Shown in pieces: positions 1 through 7,216 of a stretch of 15,111 nt of DNA. The position numbers and the translations under genes are program-made. The stretch lies in NCBI GenBank assembly GCA_964553435.1, contig CAZKKM010000035.1:1-15111 (forward strand), read 5' to 3'. The stretch comes from RUG11867 sp964553435. GTDB taxonomy: Bacteria; Bacillota_I; Bacilli_A; RF39; UBA660. Within the stretch, counting starts at the first letter, position 1. Each line of letters starts with the position of its first letter. The notes beneath the pieces are model-generated. The model saw nothing but the letters and a program-made list of their open reading frames with translations, was not told the DNA's origin and made no database searches.

Positions 1-76
1 AAGAAACGACTCTTTTCTTCTGGGGATTAGTGTGATCTAATACCCCTCCTTCGAGCATGTGTTTGGATAGTTTCAT
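1..76 (-). CDS. Partial CDS, N-terminus of an unidentified protein
   Basis: The ATG at 74-76 opens a frame that runs off the left edge, giving about 25 residues that begin MKLSKHMLEGG and continue VLDHTNPQKK. A GGAG ribosome binding site lies 8 nt upstream, which supports a real start. I do not recognise the protein from this fragment. It follows spoIVA on the same strand. It has its own candidate promoter in the gap: either a sigma-A pair (TTGCAT, 17 nt, TAAAAT) or a sporulation-type -10 CATAAAAT at 106-113, the same octamer found before spoIVA. Confidence 0.6.
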   Translation of the reverse strand, partial: MKLSKHMLEGGVLDHTNPQKKRVVS

Positions 77-160
77 AACTTTTTCTCCGTTCTTCTATTA
101 TCTTAATTTTATGATCAATTCACTTTAAATGCAAGTTATTTTGAGTGTGTTTACGCATAG

Positions 161-182
161 AAAAAAAGGTTTTACACCCTTT
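161..182 (-). terminator. Weak Rho-independent terminator after spoIVA
   Basis: On the minus strand AAAGG and CCTTT form a 5-bp stem with an 8-nt loop, followed by a run of seven T. The left arm overlaps the spoIVA stop codon. The stem is short, so the call rests mainly on the T tract and its position. Confidence 0.4.
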
Positions 183-1659
183 ATATGACGAATGCGATCA
201 GATTGTTTGCTCCTTTGTTGACGATTTTTGTGATGGTCGAGCCAAGTTTGAAACGTGTCGTTTCCGGCATGAGGGAAAGTTTTCCCTGAATGCCCTCTTT
301 GACTATCACGTCCAGGCTGCGGCCGAATATCTCGCTTTTCCAGATGGATGATGGATCGGTCTCGTAGTCTTTCATCAAGTAGTTGATGAGTTCTTTACTT
401 TGAAGTTCGCTTCCAATTATCGGTTCGAAGGTACTTTCGACGTCGACTTTTATCAGATGAATGGAACTGGCGACGGCTTTAAGTTTGACACCGTATTTAT
501 TTCCCTGTTTGATGATTTCCGGTGTTTCGAGTTTCATGTCTTTGAGCTCCGGATACATGATGCCGTATCCTGTGCTTCGTGCCATTTTGAGTGCGTCTTT
601 GATTTGTAATGTCTCGCTTGCCCCTGAACTCATATTGACGAACATCTTCAAGATTCCGGCTTTAGATAATGAAATGTCACCCATGATCGATTTTAGAGTT
701 TGTTTGTAAAGGTCGTTCGTCGCTTCCAACTTGAGAGTGACTATGCCTTCGGCCGCGTCGAGTTCACTCATGTACGATTTGTCGATGTATTTTGTTTCGG
801 CGAAGTGACCGAGAATGGCATCGATGTCTTTTATTTTGTCGACCTCCATGACAGATTCGCGAATTTTATCCAAGAATTCGGCCTTAATCTCGTGAGTATT
901 GTCGAGGACATGTATCCATTCGGGGATGCTTACGTTTACGTCCAAGACCGGAAATTCCATGAGTGCAGTCTTGAGTATTTCCATTATTTCGTTTTCGCTC
1001 ATCGTTTCGACACTTATCGGAAGTACGGGTACTTCGTATTTCTCGGCGATCTCGTTGGACATGCGAACCGTGTCGGTGTTAGTCGGATGAGTGGTGTTCA
1101 TGACGACGATGAATGGCTTGCCCAAATATTTGAGTTCACTTATCACTCGTTCTTCGGCACTTATATATTCGGCCCGGGGAATTTCACCGAAGGAACCGTC
1201 TGTCGTAACGACAATTCCGATGGTCGCGTGGTCTTTGATGACTTTTTCTGTACCGATTTCGGCTGCTTCGACAAACGGTATTTCCTCCGGTGTCCAAGGT
1301 GTCTTGACCATGCGAGGATTGCCCATCTCATCGTCGTAGCCCGAAGCGGCTGGGATGACATAGCCCACACAATCGATGAGTTTGATATTCGTCGTAAATT
1401 CTCCCACTTCGATGGTGGCACCGTTCGAAGGAACGAACTTAGGTTCAGTTGTCATGATAGTTTTGCCTTGAGCACTCTGAGGGATCTCATCGAGACAATG
1501 TTTCTTTTCGTACTCATCTTTTATGTTGGGAACGACCAATTGTTCGATAAAGCGCTTGATGAAAGTCGATTTACCGGTTCTGACTGCTCCCACTACTCCT
1601 AAATAGATTTCGCCATTACTGCGTTTAGCAATGGATTTGAATATTTGTGTTTTCTCCAT
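181..1659 (-). CDS. spoIVA: Stage IV sporulation protein A, spore coat morphogenetic ATPase
   Basis: SpoIVA is made in the mother cell. It binds the forespore outer membrane, hydrolyses ATP and polymerises into the basement layer on which the coat is built; it is also needed for cortex formation. The 492-residue product has the same length as Bacillus subtilis SpoIVA as I recall it, and is strongly similar throughout. The N-terminus holds a P-loop at residues 24-31 (GAVRTGKS), then TIMTTEPKFVP, the Walker-B-like LIDCVGY, and the NTPW and EAAEIGT blocks. The conserved C-terminus includes DALKM, TGYGI, PEIIKQG, SIHLIKVDVES and the IFGRSL / EGIQ.KLSLMPE segment used for membrane targeting and assembly. 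The ATG at 1659 has an AAAGGA site. Upstream, CATAAAAT (1688-1695) resembles a sigma-E -10, but no clear -35 is visible. No key residue is missing. Confidence 0.97.
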   Translation of the reverse strand: MEKTQIFKSIAKRSNGEIYLGVVGAVRTGKSTFIKRFIEQLVVPNIKDEYEKKHCLDEIPQSAQGKTIMTTEPKFVPSNGATIEVGEFTTNIKLIDCVGYVIPAASGYDDEMGNPRMVKTPWTPEEIPFVEAAEIGTEKVIKDHATIGIVVTTDGSFGEIPRAEYISAEERVISELKYLGKPFIVVMNTTHPTNTDTVRMSNEIAEKYEVPVLPISVETMSENEIMEILKTALMEFPVLDVNVSIPEWIHVLDNTHEIKAEFLDKIRESVMEVDKIKDIDAILGHFAETKYIDKSYMSELDAAEGIVTLKLEATNDLYKQTLKSIMGDISLSKAGILKMFVNMSSGASETLQIKDALKMARSTGYGIMYPELKDMKLETPEIIKQGNKYGVKLKAVASSIHLIKVDVESTFEPIIGSELQSKELINYLMKDYETDPSSIWKSEIFGRSLDVIVKEGIQGKLSLMPETTRFKLGSTITKIVNKGANNLIAFVI

Positions 1660-1711
1660 AAATACTATCCTTTCAATTAAGTCTATTATTTTATGGAGGT
1701 TTTATGCCAAG

Positions 1712-1744
1712 AAAAAACGAAGTCGGTCGATTTGTACTTCGTTT
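1712..1744 (-). terminator. Rho-independent terminator after the DUF218 gene
   Basis: On the minus strand AAACGAAGT and ACTTCGTTT form a perfect 9-bp stem with a 12-nt loop, followed by a run of T (six A at 1712-1717 on the plus strand). It overlaps the stop codon of the SanA-like gene and separates the relA cluster from spoIVA. Confidence 0.8.
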
Positions 1745-2684
1745 AAGTTTTATTTATGAGATCATGTATGAACTCGGAGTCGGCATCGACACATTTCGCT
1801 TCTTCATCATCTTTCCTCACATATACAGCCTCACCGTTCAAGATGATATCGTATTTTAGAGTGTTCGATGAGGACAGGGTATATTTTGGACTTTCTTTTA
1901 GATGAACGGTTGTAAACTCGAGATTTTCCAAAATACTCTTCAGGTGAGAAACGTCATCTTGAGTGTTGATGTATCTTTCAAAGCCATCTTCTGTGGATGT
2001 CAAAAGAAAGTAATCCTTGTCGTTCGTGATATTTCCGCCTTCGAAGACGGGAATGGCATCGCCTGTGAATTTTGAGGCTGGTGCGATCGAACATTTGGCG
2101 AAATCTTTGATGCGGGCGAGAAATTCTCGAACATCGCGATAAGTTTGATTAGAGTATATCGTCTTCGTCGCATTGGCACCGAGGACATCGAGTCCCAGCT
2201 TCTTTCCTATATATAGAGCTCTATAGAGATGATATTTTTGGGTGACGACGAGAACTTTTTGGGCTCCGAAGATGTGACGGGCTCTATATAGACTATCGTA
2301 TGTGGAAATGCCGGCATGGTCCATGAAGATGTCGTTCGAAGGCACTCCTTCGGCGGTCATGTAATTCTTCATGGCATTTACTTCGTCGTGGTTCTCGTTC
2401 ATATGATCGCCAGAGACGAGGATTTTGATCGTGGGATTTTCTACGTATAGTTCGATGGCTTTGTCGAGTCTCTCTTTGAGCATCGGGCTGGGTTCTCCAC
2501 CTGGATAGATGCCCGCGCCTAAGACGAGAATGTAGTCGATGTTCGAAGTGTCATCTTGATCGATTTGATCGACAATGTACATAGAGGTACTCATACGCAC
2601 GTAGGTATCTATTCCGATGAGCACGAGTGCACCTGAGACGATCAGTATCAAAAATGCGCTTAGTATTTTCTTGAGCTTTTTCAT
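1743..2684 (-). CDS. SanA/YdcF-like DUF218 membrane-anchored protein
   Basis: The 313-residue protein has a short basic N-terminus (MKKLKK) and one hydrophobic segment at about residues 8-27, which fits a signal anchor with the bulk outside the membrane. The DUF218 core follows: DYILVLGAGI, the PMLKERLDKA helix, IKILVSGD, the DEVNAMKNYM helix, the short run STYDSLYRAR, and KVLVVTQKYHLYRAL. This family includes E. coli SanA (vancomycin and envelope barrier phenotype) and YdcF; its biochemical role is not settled. Beyond about residue 205 there is a C-terminal extension of roughly 100 residues that I cannot assign. The ATG lies 7 nt after the dtd stop codon, so translation is probably coupled. 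Envelope function is inferred from the family only. Confidence 0.75.
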   Translation of the reverse strand: MKKLKKILSAFLILIVSGALVLIGIDTYVRMSTSMYIVDQIDQDDTSNIDYILVLGAGIYPGGEPSPMLKERLDKAIELYVENPTIKILVSGDHMNENHDEVNAMKNYMTAEGVPSNDIFMDHAGISTYDSLYRARHIFGAQKVLVVTQKYHLYRALYIGKKLGLDVLGANATKTIYSNQTYRDVREFLARIKDFAKCSIAPASKFTGDAIPVFEGGNITNDKDYFLLTSTEDGFERYINTQDDVSHLKSILENLEFTTVHLKESPKYTLSSSNTLKYDIILNGEAVYVRKDDEEAKCVDADSEFIHDLINKT

Positions 2685-2691
2685 AACTAGC

Positions 2692-3129
2692 CTATTTCGA
2701 ATCGATTATGATGTTGATAGGTCCATCGTGATGTGCGGTTATTTGCATATCTTCTCCGAAGATACCCGTTTCTGTGTGAACGTATTTTTCGAGCTCCGCA
2801 TTGAATTGTTCATATAAGTTTTTGGCTTCTTTTCCGCCCATGGCTTTGATGTAACTTGGCCGATTTCCTTTCGAGGCATCGGCATATAGAGTGAACTGAC
2901 TGATCGATAGAATCGAACCTGAAACGTCGAGAACACTTTTGTTCATAACTCCCGATTCGTCATCGAAAATGCGCAGATTGGCACATTTTTTGGCTAGGTA
3001 TTCTATTTCTTTTTGTCCGTCACCTTCTGTAAAACAGGAAAGAACGAGAAGACCTCGATCACATTTTCCTGTAATTTTTCCGTCAACAGCGACAGAGGCA
3101 TTTTTAACTCTACTTATCAATACACGCAT
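2692..3129 (-). CDS. dtd: D-aminoacyl-tRNA deacylase (Dtd)
   Basis: Dtd hydrolyses D-aminoacyl-tRNA, such as D-Tyr-tRNA, to recycle mischarged tRNA in the cytoplasm. The 145-residue length is normal. Family blocks are visible: the N-terminal MRVLISRVKNASV, LRIFDDESG.MN, the active-site motif SISQFTLYA, the GNRPSY block, TGIFGEDM, and a C-terminal GP dipeptide that forms the cross-subunit selectivity loop. That last motif reads DGPINI where many Dtds have GPVT, a conservative oddity. The ATG overlaps the relA stop by one base (TGATG), as expected for a translationally coupled relA-dtd pair; the two are also neighbours in Bacillus. Confidence 0.95.
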   Translation of the reverse strand: MRVLISRVKNASVAVDGKITGKCDRGLLVLSCFTEGDGQKEIEYLAKKCANLRIFDDESGVMNKSVLDVSGSILSISQFTLYADASKGNRPSYIKAMGGKEAKNLYEQFNAELEKYVHTETGIFGEDMQITAHHDGPINIIIDSK

Positions 3130-5267
3130 CAGGCAATCTCTCTTTCTACGCGATCGACAAAGGGCAGTCTTTCGAGCTCGAGCATGAGCAACCTGAGGGC
3201 TTCTTTGTCGGAGACGCGAACTACCAAACGGTAGTCATTGTGGGTATCGTGTTCTACGGTGTCGACCGAGTCGATTTTTACATTTTTTTGTGAGCATGTC
3301 GTGACCAAATTCAAAAGATCGTTTTTGTCGGAATTGCCGAAAATATGAAGACCGGATGTATAAAGTTCCGATGGGGTTTCGGCCCAAAAGACGTCGATAA
3401 AACGCGATTTCATGTTGGCGACATTTACACAATTGGCTTTGTGAACGACTATCCCCTCACCTTTCGTGATATATCCTATGATGTCGTCGCCATAAACAGG
3501 TTTGCAGCAGTTGGCCGTGGTCACGAGGATATTGTCACAACCTGGGACCATTATGTCGTTTTTATTCTCTTTGACTTTTTTAGGTTTGGCCACAAGTTTT
3601 TCGAGAATGAGATCGGAGACGTCGTGTTTGTCTTCGGTCAAGAGACTCAGCACGTAATTGGCCGTATAGCGAAGTGAACCGACACTAAGTTTCAGTTCTT
3701 CAAAATCTTTGAGCTTCAACGTTTTGACTAGTTTGGCGATGTTTTCTTCGTTTAAGATTTCGTTATAATTCCAATGACGACGTTTGATTTCTTTAGCAAG
3801 CAGTTCTTCTCCACGTTCGATGAATTCTTCGCGATCTTTCTTACTGAAGAAGGCTTTTATTTTGTTTTTGGCTTGCGAAGTGACCGTAAATGCGAGCCAG
3901 TCTTTATTTGGAGTCGAGTTTTCGTTCGTCATGATGCGGACGATATCGTTGTTTTTGAGTTTCGTATCGACAGGCACTATCTGATCATTGACGATAGCTC
4001 CCACCAAGGTGTCACCTACGTGTGAATGGATGCGATAAGCGAAGTCGACTGGAGTAGCTCCTTCCGGAAGTTCGAGAACGTCTCCTTTCGGTGTGAAGAC
4101 ATAAATCATTTTAGTCAAGAACACTTCTTTGAATTCTCTGATGGCCGCGTCGTCACTCTTGGCGAGTTCCATCGAATCGCGGAAGAGTTCGAGTTTTTGT
4201 TCCATTAGTTTTTGAATAGCCTTCGTCCCGTGTTCTTTATAAGACCAGTGAGATGCAATTCCACATTCGGCTATTTCGTCCATCTCTTCTGTTCGTATTT
4301 GAATTTCAAAAACTTTACCGTTCGGTCCTATTACACCTGTATGCAAACTTTGATACATGTTCTCTTTCGGCTGAGCAATGTAATCTTTAAATCTCTTTGG
4401 TATAGGTCTAAATTTTGAATGAATGAGACCAATGGCCAAGTAACATTCGGCTTCTTTTTCGACGATTATACGTAAAGCAAGAATGTCATATATTTCACTC
4501 CAACGTTTTCCTTTGGCAAGTTTGGTGTAAAGGCTATGTACACTCTTGACACGGCCTTTAATACGAAACTGAATGTTATGTTCGGCCATGATGTTGGACA
4601 GTGTAGCCTTCATTTCGTCGATGTAACCTTGGAGTTCCTCATAATCGGAATCTAGATTCTCGAGTATTTCTTTGTAGATGTCAGGTTTCAAATATTTTAA
4701 ACAAAGATCTTCCAGTTCGCTTTTGATGTAGTTGATGCCGAGTCGATGGGCAATTGGAATCAGAACACTTTCTGTTTCTATACACTTATTTTTTTGTTCT
4801 TTGGTAGGTTCTGTGTATACTTCACGTAAACTGTCAAGACGGCAAGCGAGTTTGATGATTATAACTCGAACGTCGGTAGACAGACCGACCAACACTTTCC
4901 GAAAGTAGATGGCACTCGCTTCATCGGTATCCTTGAGTTTGAGGCCGTTAATCTTGTATAAACTTTCCACTATGGTTCCGATCTCTTCGCCGAAGTCGCG
5001 AGTTATGTCCTCGCAAGTGATGTGATCTACTTGTTGAGGTAACCACTCGACGAGGGAGGCGACGAGCGAAATGTAATCGGCATGCAGTTCTGTTAGAATC
5101 AGGGTCGTGCGCAAGGTATGCAAAAAATAAGGATTCCCTTTGATGTCTTGGGCCTCATCTATATGTGCTTCTGCATACTCAATAGAAGAGGAAATAGCTT
5201 TTATTCCCTCTTCGTTTATATATGTGGCGACGTTTTCTAAAAGTTCGTTTTTCAATTTATCTATCAT
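3129..5267 (-). CDS. relA: RelA/SpoT-family (p)ppGpp synthetase with degenerate hydrolase domain
   Basis: Long RSH protein of 712 residues that makes the stringent-response alarmones pppGpp/ppGpp from GTP or GDP and ATP, activated by the ribosome. Order of domains: N-terminal HD region (about 1-190), synthetase (about 200-345), TGS (about 388-447), helical region, zinc-finger block (579-615, with C587, C588, H609 and C613), and ACT (about 640-712). Synthetase motifs are intact: GRVKS.HSLY.K, YDILALRI with D261, RFKD (292-295) and EIQIRT with E321. The RFKD form is typical of bifunctional Rel rather than E. coli RelA. The hydrolase site is not intact. H50 is kept, but the HD pair is E74-W75, the following ED pair is Q78-Q79, and the late metal-binding Asp is C142. 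The protein is therefore probably synthetase-only. It lies 25 nt after comN. Confidence 0.95.
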   Translation of the reverse strand: MIDKLKNELLENVATYINEEGIKAISSSIEYAEAHIDEAQDIKGNPYFLHTLRTTLILTELHADYISLVASLVEWLPQQVDHITCEDITRDFGEEIGTIVESLYKINGLKLKDTDEASAIYFRKVLVGLSTDVRVIIIKLACRLDSLREVYTEPTKEQKNKCIETESVLIPIAHRLGINYIKSELEDLCLKYLKPDIYKEILENLDSDYEELQGYIDEMKATLSNIMAEHNIQFRIKGRVKSVHSLYTKLAKGKRWSEIYDILALRIIVEKEAECYLAIGLIHSKFRPIPKRFKDYIAQPKENMYQSLHTGVIGPNGKVFEIQIRTEEMDEIAECGIASHWSYKEHGTKAIQKLMEQKLELFRDSMELAKSDDAAIREFKEVFLTKMIYVFTPKGDVLELPEGATPVDFAYRIHSHVGDTLVGAIVNDQIVPVDTKLKNNDIVRIMTNENSTPNKDWLAFTVTSQAKNKIKAFFSKKDREEFIERGEELLAKEIKRRHWNYNEILNEENIAKLVKTLKLKDFEELKLSVGSLRYTANYVLSLLTEDKHDVSDLILEKLVAKPKKVKENKNDIMVPGCDNILVTTANCCKPVYGDDIIGYITKGEGIVVHKANCVNVANMKSRFIDVFWAETPSELYTSGLHIFGNSDKNDLLNLVTTCSQKNVKIDSVDTVEHDTHNDYRLVVRVSDKEALRLLMLELERLPFVDRVEREIA

Positions 5268-5292
5268 TTTTTTTATTCACTCTTTCGTTCTA

Positions 5293-5568
5293 TCATAGGT
5301 AATCGTCTTCTTCGCGGGTTCGCTTTCCTTTGCTCATGAGGTCTTGGACGTACAATTCTAGTTCGCGATTGGGAACAGTCATGATGTCGTTCACTATTTC
5401 GCCAAGGGTCAGATTTTTCTTTTTGCACCACATATTGTTTTTGAGATAATTCCATACGTCTGCTTTTTGAACGTACCCGATCCCGCGACGAGTCAGGTCT
5501 TTGACTTTGCTCTTTAAGGCCGGTTCAACTTTCTTATATAGTTCTTCTTGACTAGTAAATCCGTCCAT
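5293..5568 (-). CDS. comN: ComN-like post-transcriptional regulator
   Basis: The 91-residue cytoplasmic protein has the pattern of the small ComN (YrzD) family: EPALKSKV near the start, GYVQKADVWNYLK, the W-rich W.KKK segment, then IVNDIMTVPN. In Bacillus ComN controls the comE operon after transcription and interacts with the cell division machinery; whether that holds here is unknown. Position supports the name, because in Bacillus comN lies beside spoVB and close to relA-dtd, all of which are in this window. The ATG has a GGTGA site 5-6 nt upstream. A -10-like TATACT (5586-5591) precedes it, with no good -35. The tail ends in an acidic EEDDYL. Confidence 0.65.
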   Translation of the reverse strand: MDGFTSQEELYKKVEPALKSKVKDLTRRGIGYVQKADVWNYLKNNMWCKKKNLTLGEIVNDIMTVPNRELELYVQDLMSKGKRTREEDDYL

Positions 5569-5672
5569 AGTTAATCACCATATTAAGTATACAATAAATG
5601 AGATAAAAATACCAGCGATGCGATAAACAGGTTGACAAAAGAATGACTTAAACATATGAAATGATAGTTAGA

Positions 5673-6758
5673 CTATACGACCCATTTGTATCTTTCTTTA
5701 TAAGCGGCCATGAATTTATAATCTTTTAAATCATTTTGTATTCTTCCTATAACTATTCCAGGAACTACGTTTTGCGTTTTGGCAAACTGCTTTATAGTTT
5801 CGATATCGAAATTATTTTTTGCTAAAAAAGCATTATAATCATCTAAATTTATCAAAGTATCTCTAGCAAACAAGTCCGCTCTTTTTTCGCTTTCGCTATC
5901 TATAAAAGAATAATCGATATATTGATTACTGAAATCGTCGTTTAATAGATGGCCTATTTCGTGAAATAGAGTAAACCAAAAAATGTCCGAAAACGATTGT
6001 CTAATCGTCATACATAATGAGACGGTGTCGCCTCTTTTTTGTATATAACCTTGTACAGGTGCACCTGTGAAGTGTTTGACTATTTCGAATACAACTCCAC
6101 ACTCTTTAAATATTTCTTTTAGTTTGCTCATCATCAAATTTGGCTCTAAAAACATGGTACTTTTAATTTCATCGTATTTCGATTTTAATTTTTCAACATC
6201 AAATTCTTCAGATATTTTCTCTTGCTCAGTCAAATATTCACAAATCTTTTGCCATGCATAGAGAACATTTATATTTACTCTATTCTTTTTTGAGCCTCTA
6301 AAGGCGACTTGTTGCAATGGTAAATTTGGTATTGAGGTAAGATCATTTACGTTTAAAAATTTACGCAAATTCAATACTTTTAATGACTTATTCAGATTTC
6401 GCTCTAATATATCGATGTCTTCACAGTATTTGACGACGTCTTTTAATTCATCTAAAACGTTCAGTTCTTTTTCTTCAATACAATTGAGCTTTTCTATTTC
6501 TAAAATTTCATTATCATAATTGAACTGTAGGTTAATCCAAAAACTTGCAGGTATTCCAAAGACATATTCCAAAGAGTTGGCAAATTTTGTAGAAATTGCC
6601 TTTTTCCCGTTCAACACTTCGCTCACATGTTTGGCAGAATAACCCGTTCTTATAGCCAGCTCTTCTTGAGACATGCGATTATCTTCCAGAAGTTCTTTTA
6701 ACGTTTCCCCAGGGTGTATTATCAAATCAGGGGATAAGCCAATTAATCTTTTCTTCAT
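5673..6758 (-). CDS. higA: HigA-family antitoxin fused to an ImmA/IrrE-like zinc peptidase domain
   Basis: The N-terminal third is a HigA-type XRE helix-turn-helix (HPGETLKELL, MSQEELAIRTGYS.KHVSEVLNGK, then the FW..LQ..YD signature). The C-terminal half has a gluzincin site: HEIGH, then ESEKRAD.FA about 25 residues on, typical of ImmA/IrrE (COG2856) proteins, which cleave repressors or sense stress. HigA binds toxin and represses its own promoter; the peptidase domain suggests regulated cleavage, but this is inference. It overlaps the toxin gene, which precedes it. I place the start at the ATG at 6758; a TTG at 6767 sits only 3 nt after the GGAG site and seems too close, while the ATG is 12 nt away. 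The region is visibly more AT-rich than its neighbours, consistent with acquisition. Confidence 0.88.
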   Translation of the reverse strand: MKKRLIGLSPDLIIHPGETLKELLEDNRMSQEELAIRTGYSAKHVSEVLNGKKAISTKFANSLEYVFGIPASFWINLQFNYDNEILEIEKLNCIEEKELNVLDELKDVVKYCEDIDILERNLNKSLKVLNLRKFLNVNDLTSIPNLPLQQVAFRGSKKNRVNINVLYAWQKICEYLTEQEKISEEFDVEKLKSKYDEIKSTMFLEPNLMMSKLKEIFKECGVVFEIVKHFTGAPVQGYIQKRGDTVSLCMTIRQSFSDIFWFTLFHEIGHLLNDDFSNQYIDYSFIDSESEKRADLFARDTLINLDDYNAFLAKNNFDIETIKQFAKTQNVVPGIVIGRIQNDLKDYKFMAAYKERYKWVV

Positions 6759-7074
6759 GATAGTCAACCACTCCTTTTATATTAATATTTTTACATTCTT
6801 TTAAATTGATGTCATTTACTTCTTCGACTAATGGTTCTACTATTAATCTATAATTCTTATTAAGATTTATGCTATACAATTTATTTAAGTTTCCTGTCAG
6901 CAAATGTGGTTTTCCCAATCCACATTCTAGGTATGTTTTAAAATTGGGAAAAGCTATCAATTCATCGAATCTCTTTTTTATCATTTGAGCCATTTCTAGT
7001 CCGACTTTTTTGATCAATTTGTTTGGATCAGAAAGTATTTTTTCTAACCTTTTATTATGAACTTCAAGATTCAA
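6727..7074 (-). CDS. higB: HigB-like toxin of the RelE/ParE superfamily
   Basis: The 115-residue protein resembles HigB or plasmid 'killer' toxins, small RNases that usually cleave mRNA at the ribosome. Supporting features are the helical start (KLIKKVGLEMAQMIKKRFDEL), the strand region LLTGNLNKLYSINLNKNYRLIVEP, and the final DYHEEKINWLIP, which matches the family's YHx ending. Gene order is toxin first, as in higBA, and the gene overlaps the antitoxin by about 40 bp. The start is a TTG at 7072-7074 with a strong GGAGG site (7083-7087) 8 nt away; no ATG fits. It is driven by the promoter and palindrome just upstream. I identify the family with confidence, but not the exact RNA target. Confidence 0.85.
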   Translation of the reverse strand: MNLEVHNKRLEKILSDPNKLIKKVGLEMAQMIKKRFDELIAFPNFKTYLECGLGKPHLLTGNLNKLYSINLNKNYRLIVEPLVEEVNDINLKECKNINIKGVVDYHEEKINWLIP

Positions 7075-7093
7075 ATAAATTTCCTCCTTTCGC

Positions 7094-7116
7094 TTTATTA
7101 CCTAACAGGTAATAAA
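7094..7116. promoter_or_regulatory. Palindromic operator of the toxin-antitoxin operon
   Basis: A perfect inverted repeat has 10-bp arms (TTTATTACCT and AGGTAATAAA) around a 3-bp centre. It begins one base downstream of the -10 box of the higBA promoter, so it covers the expected start of transcription. An antitoxin with a helix-turn-helix domain is encoded by the operon, so autorepression at this site is the natural reading. Confidence 0.75.
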
Positions 7117-7117
7117 A

Positions 7118-7146
7118 TTATACTACAAGGAAGTATCAATAGCAAG
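7118..7146 (-). promoter_or_regulatory. Sigma-A type promoter of higBA
   Basis: On the minus strand TTGCTA is followed after 17 nt by a perfect TATAAT. Transcription should start inside the palindrome just downstream, leaving a short leader before the GGAGG site and the TTG start codon of the toxin. Confidence 0.75.
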
Positions 7147-7178
7147 TTCACTTTATCATTTTCTATTACGAATGTTTG

Positions 7179-7207
7179 TAATACTCTTGAAGATGAGTAC
7201 ATATGAT
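7179..7207 (+). promoter_or_regulatory. Possible sigma-E-like promoter of spoVB
   Basis: TAATACT, a 14-nt spacer and CATATGAT match the mother-cell sigma-E consensus (KMATATT, 14-15 nt, CATACA-T) at 6 of 7 and 6 of 8 positions. Sigma-E control is known for spoVB in Bacillus. Against it, the start of transcription would fall only a few bases before the likely ATG at 7217, leaving almost no leader. Confidence 0.3.
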
Positions 7208-7216
7208 TATTATAAT

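Noticed and set aside
700..1602. Long plus-strand open frame of 300 codons
   Set aside because: It is fully antisense to spoIVA, which is an unmistakable full-length gene; composition (many F, D, R) is that of a shadow frame.
1704..1859. Plus-strand 51-codon frame with GGAGG just before its ATG (starts MPRKNEVG)
   Set aside because: Only 4 nt separate GGAGG from ATG, the frame lies over the terminator and the end of the DUF218 gene, and the product resembles nothing known.
5632..5660. Plus-strand TTGACA with a TATGAA 17 nt later
   Set aside because: No plus-strand gene follows; it lies at the 3' end of the antitoxin gene.
5569..7216. Direct repeats or attachment sites flanking the toxin-antitoxin pair
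   Set aside because: I compared both flanks by eye and found no convincing repeat.
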